Shown here in pieces: positions 4,683-10,576 of a DNA stretch of 12,390 nucleotides. The stretch spans positions 24,680 through 37,069 of the forward strand of contig DEIA01000046.1 in NCBI GenBank assembly GCA_002352225.1, written 5' to 3'. A program made the translations under genes and the position numbers. The stretch's first letter is position 1. Each line of letters begins with the position of its first letter. The DNA comes from Flammeovirgaceae bacterium UBA2786 (lineage in GTDB: Bacteria; Bacteroidota; Bacteroidia; Cytophagales; Cyclobacteriaceae). Below the pieces are notes generated by a model. That model saw only the letters and a list, made by a program, of their open reading frames with translations, was not told where the DNA came from and did no database searches.

Positions 4683-7600
4683 ACCACATTCACGATTTTA
4701 CCGGGCACTACAATCACTTTTTTAGGTGGCTTGCCTTCGCTCCATTTTAATACGATCTCAGAAGCCAGCACTTGTTTCTCGATGTCCTCTTTCGGCATAT
4801 CGAGCGCGAACTCCATTTGGGCACGCACTTTACCATTGATGGAGATTGGGTAGTTGTGTGAACTTTCGGTTAGGTACTGCTCATTGTATTTCGGATATGA
4901 AGCATTTAATACGGTGCCCGGATGGCCCAGCAACGACCACAATTCTTCTGCGATGTGTGGCGCGAAAGGAGAGAGGGCAATCACAAGCGGCTCGATAATA
5001 GCACGCTTATTGCATTTGAGCGATGATAACTCGTTGGCACAAATCATAAACTCACTCACCGAAGTATTGAACGAAAAGTTTTCAATATCATGTTCTACCT
5101 TCTTTAGCGTTTTATGCAACACTTTCAATTCTTCGCGGGTTGGTTCGGTATCGGAAATTTTTAGTTTACCGGTAGTATCGTGTAAGAGATTCCAAAAGCG
5201 CCTTAAAAATTTATATACACCATCAATGCCTTGTGTGCTCCAGGGTTTGGATGCTTCCAACGGACCGAGAAACATTTCGTACATGCGCAGCGTATCGGCT
5301 CCGTAATCATTAATAATCTGATCGGGATTTACTACGTTGAAGTACGACTTACTCATTTTTTCGATGGCGGAGCCGCAAATGTATTTACCGTCTTCAAGAA
5401 TGAATTCTGCATTAGCGAAATCAGGTTTCCATTTTTTGAAAGCTTCCGTATCTAACTCCAATCCGTTTACAATGTTGATGTCAACGTGGAGTTCAGATAG
5501 ATTGTACCCACTAAATGGCCAGCCTTCAGCTTGGGTTAACTCTGGGATTGAATTGCTTAAGGCCTCAATAAACTCGTTTGGTTTATTCTGTATCAGTTTT
5601 GCGATACCATTAGAGATGAACAGATTATTGAATCGATTTTTTAAATACTCTGTGTCTGCATTCATATCAGGTTTGAACCGATAAACAAATCTCGAATCGC
5701 CCGTAATTTTCCCCTGATTAATCAACTTCTTAAACGGCTCATCAAAATTCAGGTAGCCTAAGTCATGTAATACTTTTGTCCACAAACGTGAATACAGCAA
5801 GTGCGCTACGGCATGTTCTGAACCTCCAATATAAACATCTACCTGGTTCCAGTAATCCAATGCCTTTTTATCCGCGAAAGCGTTAGTGTTGTGCGGATCC
5901 ATGTAACGCAAAAAGTACCAGGCTGCACCCGCATGCGTAGGCATGGTGTTGCTGTCGCGCTTTTGATCAGCGCCAATGTTTATCCAATCGGTAAGGTTGG
6001 CCAATGGGCCTTCGCCATTGCCTGATGGTTTGAAATTATTTGTTTCAGGTAGTTCAAGCGGCAACTCACTTTCCTTCATGGCATAGGGCACATCATCTTT
6101 GAAAACCACAGGAAAAGGTTCGCCCCAATACCGTTGTCGACTCCAGCCGGCATCGCGCATTTTATAATTTACTTGTCGTTTACCAATGCCTAGTTTTTCA
6201 ATTTCTTCAATAGCGGCATCAATGGCTTTGTGCATCACCATTCCATTCAGGAAACCAGAATTTTCAAGAATGGCTTCTTTGGTTGGATTGGCTTCGTTGC
6301 CGTTGTAATGCGACCCGATAATATTGGTGATGGGAATATTAAAGTGTTTGGCAAATTTATGATCGCGTTCATCGCCACAAGGCACGGCCATGATAGCACC
6401 CGTTCCGTAACCGGCCAATACATATTCACTGATCCACACCGGAATTTGTCTTCCATCGAATGGGTTGATGGCATAAGCGCCTGTAAAGGCTCCGGTTATT
6501 TTCTTTACCTCAGCCATGCGATCTACCTCACTTCGACTCTCTACATACTTCAGGTACTTTTCAATTTCTTCTTTTTGTTCTGATGTAGTAATTTTTTTTA
6601 CCAGGTCGTGCTCAGGTGCAAGTACCATAAAATCAACTCCGAAGATGGTATCGGGGCGGGTGGTGAAAACGCGAATGACCTCACCCCCGAGCCCCCTCTC
6701 CACAGGAGAGGGGGAGGGGTTAGTGATGAATGGTTGTGCTTCGAGGGTAGATTTGACTTGTGATAAAACATCACTCAGATTATTTATAACCTGATCGTTG
6801 GTGAAACGAATCACTTTAAACCCTTCTGTATTCAGAATGGCGGTACGCTCTGCATCTTCTTTTTGTTGATGCTTGTGGATTTCGCCATCTAACTCTACAA
6901 TCAATTTTTTTTCAATGCAAACAAAGTCTACAATAAACCGATTTATAGCATGCTGTCTCCTGAATTTGAAACCTAAACTATTGTTACGAGCAGCTTCCCA
7001 GAATTTTTCTTCAGCTTCGGTTGGATTCTTTCGATTTTCACGGGCATTCACTTTTGAGGATTGCCATGTTTTAGAATCAGTGGTAAAAATGAAATCCTGA
7101 GCGTGGACCTCATCCCCTGACCCCTTACCCGAGTATGTTCCCCTCTCCTCCGGAGAGGGGTTAGGGGTGAGGTCAAACTCCAACTCTGCACCCACACTCT
7201 TACCAATCCAATTGCGTTGTATCTCCTTCATGCTTTCGCTGAAGTCGATTTCGTCCAACCCTTTCAATAGGCGATCGGCATATTCGGTAATGCGCAAACT
7301 CCATTGGCGCATTTGTTTTTTTACTACCGGAAATCCTCCGCGATAGCTTACTCCATTAATTACTTCATCGTTGGCGAGTACTGTACCTAAAGCTTCGCAC
7401 CAGTTTACATCGGTGTAGGCGAGGTAGGCTAGCCGGTATTCCATAAGAATACTTTGTTGATCTTTCTCTGAGTATGATTTCCAATCAGATGATTTAAAAC
7501 TTCGGATTTCGGATTTCGGATTCGGCACCGGATGATTGACGTTGCCTTCTGTTTCAAAAATTTTTACTAACGCTGAAATACGCTCTGCTTTTTGTTTTTT

Positions 7601-8059
7601 GCGATTAAACCAGCTGTCGAAAATCTGTAAGAAGATCCACTGCGTCCAGCGATAATATTTCGGGTCGCACGTTTGCACCTCGCGACTCCAGTCGTACGAA
7701 AATCCGATGTTGCCCAACTGCTTTTTAAACGTGTTTATGTTGGTGGCTGTAGAAACAGCAGGATGGATGCCATGTTCTAATGCATACTGTTCGGCCGGAA
7801 GGCCAAAGGCATCGAAGCCCATGGGGTGCAATACATTAAACCCTTTAATTCGCTTAAAGCGTGCGTAAATATCAGAAGCGATGTAACCCAGCGGGTGGCC
7901 TACGTGCAACCCGGCACCAGAAGGGTAAGGGAACATATCCAGCACATAGCACTTGGGGCGGGAGCTATCGTTTGAAACCTTGTAAACTTCTTTTTCAATC
8001 CAGGTTTTACGCCATTTATCTTCAATGCGTTTAATCTCGTCTTTGGTGTATTCGGCCAT
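4676..8059 (-). CDS. leuS: Leucyl-tRNA synthetase with an in-frame DUF559 endonuclease insertion
   Basis: The class I synthetase that charges tRNA-Leu. The HIGH motif appears as HVGH (residues 52-55) and KMSKS is exact (901-905). The CP1 editing domain shows TTRPDT (466-471) and GTGAIMAVPCGDERD (552-566), where Asp563 matches the amino-acid-binding editing Asp; WSRQRYWGEPFP (639-650) and GGSEHAVAHLLYSRLW (745-760) are further hallmarks. The C-terminal INGKVRAQ (1074-1081) marks the tRNA-binding end. At 1127 residues it is clearly too long. Residues 296-461 are an inserted segment with a DUF559 domain, listed separately; without it the protein would be 961 residues. The region before KMSKS (about 795-857, the leucine-specific domain) is also enlarged, and residues 180-187 derive from tandem heptamers. 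All core motifs are intact and there is no frameshift, so the gene is probably functional. Start: ATG at 8059, with a promoter-like sequence about 30 bp upstream. Confidence 0.95.
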   Translation of the reverse strand: MAEYTKDEIKRIEDKWRKTWIEKEVYKVSNDSSRPKCYVLDMFPYPSGAGLHVGHPLGYIASDIYARFKRIKGFNVLHPMGFDAFGLPAEQYALEHGIHPAVSTATNINTFKKQLGNIGFSYDWSREVQTCDPKYYRWTQWIFLQIFDSWFNRKKQKAERISALVKIFETEGNVNHPVPNPKSEIRSFKSSDWKSYSEKDQQSILMEYRLAYLAYTDVNWCEALGTVLANDEVINGVSYRGGFPVVKKQMRQWSLRITEYADRLLKGLDEIDFSESMKEIQRNWIGKSVGAELEFDLTPNPSPEERGTYSGKGSGDEVHAQDFIFTTDSKTWQSSKVNARENRKNPTEAEEKFWEAARNNSLGFKFRRQHAINRFIVDFVCIEKKLIVELDGEIHKHQQKEDAERTAILNTEGFKVIRFTNDQVINNLSDVLSQVKSTLEAQPFITNPSPSPVERGLGGEVIRVFTTRPDTIFGVDFMVLAPEHDLVKKITTSEQKEEIEKYLKYVESRSEVDRMAEVKKITGAFTGAYAINPFDGRQIPVWISEYVLAGYGTGAIMAVPCGDERDHKFAKHFNIPITNIIGSHYNGNEANPTKEAILENSGFLNGMVMHKAIDAAIEEIEKLGIGKRQVNYKMRDAGWSRQRYWGEPFPVVFKDDVPYAMKESELPLELPETNNFKPSGNGEGPLANLTDWINIGADQKRDSNTMPTHAGAAWYFLRYMDPHNTNAFADKKALDYWNQVDVYIGGSEHAVAHLLYSRLWTKVLHDLGYLNFDEPFKKLINQGKITGDSRFVYRFKPDMNADTEYLKNRFNNLFISNGIAKLIQNKPNEFIEALSNSIPELTQAEGWPFSGYNLSELHVDINIVNGLELDTEAFKKWKPDFANAEFILEDGKYICGSAIEKMSKSYFNVVNPDQIINDYGADTLRMYEMFLGPLEASKPWSTQGIDGVYKFLRRFWNLLHDTTGKLKISDTEPTREELKVLHKTLKKVEHDIENFSFNTSVSEFMICANELSSLKCNKRAIIEPLVIALSPFAPHIAEELWSLLGHPGTVLNASYPKYNEQYLTESSHNYPISINGKVRAQMEFALDMPKEDIEKQVLASEIVLKWSEGKPPKKVIVVPGKIVNVVL
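6677..6726. repeat. GC-rich palindromic repeat, copy at the 3' end of the leuS insertion
   Basis: The core is CCCCCTCTCC at 6692-6701 and GGAGAGGGGG at 6705-6714, a 10-bp perfect stem with a 3-nt loop, flanked by GACCTCACCCC at 6677-6687 and a CTAACCCC-type arm (AGGGGTTAG at 6715-6723 on the plus strand). In the leuS frame it is translated as NPSPSPVERGLGGEV (LeuRS residues 447-461). It shares core, flank and reading frame with the copy at 7106-7174. Confidence 0.85.
7106..7174. repeat. GC-rich palindromic repeat, copy at the 5' end of the leuS insertion
   Basis: The inner stem is CCCCTCTCC at 7140-7148 with GGAGAGGGG at 7152-7160. An outer inverted repeat joins GACCTCATCCCCTGACCCC (7106-7124) to the matching arm at 7157-7174, with two mismatches. 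Translation in the leuS frame gives DLTPNPSPEERG, then GKGSGDEV (residues 296-318). This copy is longer than the one at 6677-6726 because of extra bases between the inner and outer arms (about 7125-7139). Confidence 0.85.
7501..7525. repeat. Tandem heptamer TTCGGAT x3 within leuS
   Basis: Three exact consecutive copies of TTCGGAT (7501-7507, 7508-7514, 7515-7521) are followed by a partial TCGG. On the coding strand they are translated as NPKSEIRS (LeuRS residues 180-187) in the CP1 region between the FNRKKQKAERI segment and the DVNWCEALG segment, where LeuRS length and sequence vary. Heptamer tracts of this kind occur between genes in many Bacteroidota genomes; here one is inside an essential reading frame. 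Confidence 0.8.
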
Positions 8060-8088
8060 TTTCGGTCAGTTCTGTAAAATGTGAACTG

Positions 8089-8119
8089 CAAAAGTACGGA
8101 GGCCGTGAGCAGGATGCAA
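8089..8119 (-). promoter_or_regulatory. Bacteroidota-type promoter for leuS
   Basis: On the minus strand TACTTTTG (8096 to 8089) fits the Bacteroidota -7 consensus TAnnTTTG exactly, and TTG (8119 to 8117) lies 20 nt upstream in the place of the -33 element. The expected transcript start near 8082-8084 gives a leader of about 24 nt before the leuS ATG at 8059. The element lies just past the M28 gene's 3' inverted repeat. Confidence 0.6.
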
Positions 8120-8126
8120 GGGAAGT

Positions 8127-8180
8127 AGCCGGCAGTAAGCAGTTGGCAATTTTAGTATTGGATGCTGCCTGCTGCCAGCT
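8127..8180 (-). terminator. Inverted repeat after the M28 peptidase gene
   Basis: AGCCGGCAGTAAGCAG (8127-8142) pairs with CTGCCTGCTGCCAGCT (8165-8180), 13 of 16 matches, with the mismatches mostly able to form G-U pairs in RNA. It begins 6 bp after the M28 stop codon on the minus strand and lies upstream of the leuS promoter. No T-run follows, so it may act as a rho-independent-like boundary or may simply be a dispersed GCAG-type repeat. Confidence 0.4.
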
Positions 8181-8186
8181 ATTTAA

Positions 8187-9491
8187 TTACCGCACCGTAG
8201 CCTTATCAATCCGCTTGGGCGTATCAGTACCCGCCACAATGGATTGAGCGCTTAATGCAATGGCACGGATAGTAGCCGTAATGTTAGCCATGTTCAGCGT
8301 TTCCACTTCGTCATTTACAGTGTGATAGAATTTATCGATATCAATTTCATCGGTTGAAATGGTATGGGCCGGAACACCTAACCGCGCCAGCGTAGCATTG
8401 TCCGACCGGTAGAAAAGATTTTGTGTTGGATAAGGATCGGGATGAAACTGAAACGGTGTTCCTTTTAAATTCTTTTGCAGGATTTCGCCAAAGTCGGAGC
8501 GTTCGTAGCCCGTAATAAAGGCAGAGTTTTGTCCCCATTTGGATGGCTTGCCAATCATTTCGATGTTGAACATAGCCACCACCTGATCGGGATTGAGTTG
8601 TTCAGAAAAGTAGCGCGATCCATACCCGCCAATTTCTTCAGCGGTAAACGCGACAAAGATTACTGTGCGGTTATTGTTTTTGACTTTCTTGAAGTAGCGG
8701 GCCAGCTCAATTACTGCGGTTGTACCCGAAGCATCATCATCGGCTCCGTTGGCAATCGAATCGCCTTCGATGGCAGGGCGTATGCCAATGTGATCGTAAT
8801 GTCCAGAGAACACCACAAACTCATCGGGTTTGGTTTTACCAGGAATCATACCGGCCACGTTGCTCATGGTTATGGGTTCAATTTTTTGAGTAGCCTTCAC
8901 AGAATAGTTAAGTACGGAGGTAACGCCCAATACAAATATCTTGTTGGTTTTGCGACCGCTGGTAAACCGCTTGCCAAAGAAGCCCTTCAGTTCTTTAAAA
9001 TTTTCTTTGAACTCCGGTGCCACAAGCACGAAGGCAGTGGTAGTGTCGCGGGTAAGATTAAACGCTTTGCTTAACAAATACTGACGCGTGTTTTTTATGG
9101 TTGTATCGTACGGAATGACGATTACCCCGGCACCTTTGGAAAGATTTACCGAGATGCTTTCTGTAACCAACAACGTATTTTCTGGTGCAATTTTCTGACC
9201 GTTGATAACCACCTCTAACGTTTGTGGGGCAATCATGTCTTTTTTGAACTCCTGCCGGAAGCCCTTCAATCCTTTTAATGGAGTAAGTCCAATGCTTTTG
9301 AATTCGCCCTCTATAAATGCGGCTGCTTTATCAATATGTTCGGGGCGCGTGGCCGATCGGCCCATCATATTATCTGCTGCCAGGGTTTTGATAATGCGGG
9401 TTACGCTTTCTTCTTTAATGTGTTTGTTAACGGGCTGCGCATAACTGAGAATGCCAGCACTTACGAATACGAGGAGTAGAGTTTTTTTCAT
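8187..9491 (-). CDS. Exported M28-family zinc aminopeptidase
   Basis: A 434-residue protein from the ATG at 9491; a TTG 15 bp upstream would only add five residues before an obvious signal peptide. The N-terminus MKKTLLLVFVSAGILSYAQPVNK has a lysine pair, a hydrophobic core and a likely signal peptidase I site after Ala18, so it should be exported to the periplasm or beyond. The M28 di-zinc site is complete: SGHYDH (residues 229-234; His231, Asp233), GADDDASG (249-256), the catalytic and metal-binding Glu pair in TAEE (283-286), Glu311 in NIEMIG, and His390 in FYHTVND. The N-terminal third matches the protease-associated-type or propeptide-like region often found before this domain. The family mainly cleaves N-terminal residues from peptides, consistent with peptide scavenging. 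It is followed by an inverted repeat and is separated by 63 bp from the upstream transporter gene. Confidence 0.93.
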   Translation of the reverse strand: MKKTLLLVFVSAGILSYAQPVNKHIKEESVTRIIKTLAADNMMGRSATRPEHIDKAAAFIEGEFKSIGLTPLKGLKGFRQEFKKDMIAPQTLEVVINGQKIAPENTLLVTESISVNLSKGAGVIVIPYDTTIKNTRQYLLSKAFNLTRDTTTAFVLVAPEFKENFKELKGFFGKRFTSGRKTNKIFVLGVTSVLNYSVKATQKIEPITMSNVAGMIPGKTKPDEFVVFSGHYDHIGIRPAIEGDSIANGADDDASGTTAVIELARYFKKVKNNNRTVIFVAFTAEEIGGYGSRYFSEQLNPDQVVAMFNIEMIGKPSKWGQNSAFITGYERSDFGEILQKNLKGTPFQFHPDPYPTQNLFYRSDNATLARLGVPAHTISTDEIDIDKFYHTVNDEVETLNMANITATIRAIALSAQSIVAGTDTPKRIDKATVR

Positions 9492-9494
9492 ACC

Positions 9495-9526
9495 CAAACA
9501 TAACAAACAATAGGTACAGACAGCAA
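9495..9526 (-). promoter_or_regulatory. Candidate promoter very close to the M28 start
   Basis: On the minus strand TATGTTTG (9502 to 9495) fits TAnnTTTG, and a TTG lies 21 nt upstream. The -7 element ends only 3 bp before the ATG at 9491, so a transcript from it would be leaderless or nearly so. The match is short and AT-rich sequence makes chance matches likely. Confidence 0.3.
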
Positions 9527-9554
9527 CAATTTCCGTAATCTGTTATACAACCGG

Positions 9555-10421
9555 TCAGGCGGTTTGCTTGCGGGTAATATTTACCAGAAAGCCAAACGCA
9601 GCAGCAGTAAAGAACATGAGTAAACTATAAATAGCGGGGGGAATGGTCATGGTGGAATTGTTGAGTACGTTAAGGGCAATGTAGATGGCCAGTGTACCAT
9701 TATGAATACCAATCTCCATACCAATAGCGATGGCCTGTTTCTTCTCTACTTTAAATAGCAAAGGTATGTAGTACCCCACAGCCATACTTATTATATTAAA
9801 CAGCAGAACAGGTATGCCAAGCTCTGTGAAGTGATCGGTAAGTACTTGCTTTTCGCGAATGGTAACCGATACAATAATCAAAATCAATAGTAATGCCGAT
9901 ACGATTTTTACCGGTTTGTTCATTTTATCGGCAAACTGTGGCGCTTTACTTTTAATCAGCATGCCAATGGCTACGGGTACCAATACAACGGCAAACACTT
10001 CAACCACTTTGGAAAAAGGAAGCGGAATATATTGCCCGGCTCCTATAAAATATTCCATGGCCAGGTTTACAATAAACGGCAGCGTAAACAGAGTAAGCAC
10101 GCTGTTTACTGCTGTAAGGGTTATGTTTAAGGCTACATCGCCATTCGACAGGTGGCTGTAAAGATTGGCGGTTGGGCCTCCGGGCGATGCAGCCAGTAAA
10201 ACCAAACCAACACACAATACAGGACTAAGTCCACTGAAAACAGCAATACCAAAGCAGAGGGCAGGCAACAGAACCATCTGGCACACCAGGGCGATAGTCA
10301 TGGCCCGGGGATATTTGGTAACGCGTTTAAAATCTTCCAGCGTAAGCGAAAGACCCAGACCGAGCATAATGATGCCGAGGGCAATAGGGAGAAAGAGTGA
10401 GGTGGCGGCTGATTGTTGCAT
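9555..10421 (-). CDS. Bile acid:sodium symporter (BASS) family transporter
   Basis: A 288-residue inner-membrane protein with about nine or ten hydrophobic segments, matching the length of bacterial BASS proteins. The family mark is the discontinuous-helix region AASPGGPTANLYSHLSNGDV at residues 77-96, followed by ALNITLTAVNS, which corresponds to the SPGG-containing sodium and substrate site of ASBT homologues. A second crossover region is EIGIHNGTLAIYIAL near residues 236-250. BASS proteins move organic anions with sodium; known bacterial and plastid substrates include pyruvate, pantothenate and sulphated steroids, and the bile acid name comes from the animal members. Substrate cannot be told here. 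The start is an ATG at 10421, divergent from the TonB-dependent receptor across a 155-bp gap. The stop is TGA. Confidence 0.9.
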   Translation of the reverse strand: MQQSAATSLFLPIALGIIMLGLGLSLTLEDFKRVTKYPRAMTIALVCQMVLLPALCFGIAVFSGLSPVLCVGLVLLAASPGGPTANLYSHLSNGDVALNITLTAVNSVLTLFTLPFIVNLAMEYFIGAGQYIPLPFSKVVEVFAVVLVPVAIGMLIKSKAPQFADKMNKPVKIVSALLLILIIVSVTIREKQVLTDHFTELGIPVLLFNIISMAVGYYIPLLFKVEKKQAIAIGMEIGIHNGTLAIYIALNVLNNSTMTIPPAIYSLLMFFTAAAFGFLVNITRKQTA

Positions 10422-10458
10422 TTTTAAATATACTTCAAAAAGTTAATAACCTTCAAAA

Positions 10459-10476
10459 CCGGTCGGTTTCCGGTCG
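10459..10476. promoter_or_regulatory. Direct repeat CCGGTCG x2 in the divergent intergenic region
   Basis: CCGGTCG occurs at 10459-10465 and 10470-10476, start to start 11 bp, about one helical turn. The left copy is also part of a small AAACC/GGTTT inverted repeat. The pair lies between the divergent BASS transporter and TonB-dependent receptor genes, where a shared regulator could bind. The rest of the 155-bp gap (10422-10576) shows no exact TAnnTTTG promoter in either direction. Chance occurrence is possible. Confidence 0.25.
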
Positions 10477-10576
10477 CTTACAATTCATCCAAAGGATACA
10501 ACAGTTCGGTAACTCCTTTTAGTTAATCCTGGCCGGAGCTTTCACTTTTACCGTGTAATCGCACAAAAAGCAATTC

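Larger units (their letters stand above)
6677..7174 (-). mobile_element. In-frame palindromic-repeat/DUF559 cassette inside leuS
   Basis: The segment is 498 bp, exactly 166 codons (LeuRS residues 296-461). On the minus strand it begins GACCTCACCCC and ends GGGGTGAGGTC, an 11-bp perfect terminal inverted repeat. GC-rich palindromic repeats sit at both ends (7106-7174 and 6677-6726). Between them, residues about 335-440 form a DUF559 domain: a KNPTEAEEKFWE helix (344-355), the FRRQH motif (366-370), then FIVDF (375-379) and LIVELDG (386-392), with Asp378 and Glu389 as the likely PD-(D/E)XK metal ligands, and VIRFTNDQV (416-424) near the end. DUF559 belongs to the Vsr-like restriction-endonuclease fold. 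The frame contains no stop and no Met codon, so it depends on leuS translation. There is no Cys/Ser/Thr at the downstream junction (Ile462) and no intein motif, so it is not an intein. The mechanism of mobility is inference. Confidence 0.8.

Noticed and set aside
6230..6583. A plus-strand open frame of 117 residues opposite leuS
   Set aside because: It overlaps conserved LeuRS editing-domain coding sequence and has no independent start signal or recognisable motif.
6677..7174. The leuS insertion as an intein
   Set aside because: There is no Cys/Ser at the first inserted residue (Asp296), no terminal His-Asn, and Ile rather than Cys/Ser/Thr follows the segment. No Hint-domain blocks are visible; the length is explained by the DUF559 domain and repeats.
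6677..7174. The insertion as a frameshift or chimeric assembly error
   Set aside because: The frame is open across both junctions, the length is an exact multiple of three, and both ends carry matching terminal repeats, which an accidental chimera would not be expected to produce. Read-level checking would still be needed to exclude it fully.
6677..7174. CRISPR-like array from the paired palindromes
   Set aside because: There are only two unequal repeat copies with a coding domain between them; no regularly spaced short repeats or cas genes occur in the window.
8475..9074. A 199-residue open frame on the plus strand
   Set aside because: It lies wholly antisense to the well-supported M28 peptidase gene, shows no recognisable domain and has low-complexity composition expected of a shadow frame.
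10422..10576. A clear Bacteroidota promoter for the BASS gene or the TonB receptor
   Set aside because: Near matches such as TAACTTTT and TATCCTTTG on the minus strand deviate in sequence or spacing and lack a properly placed upstream TTG.
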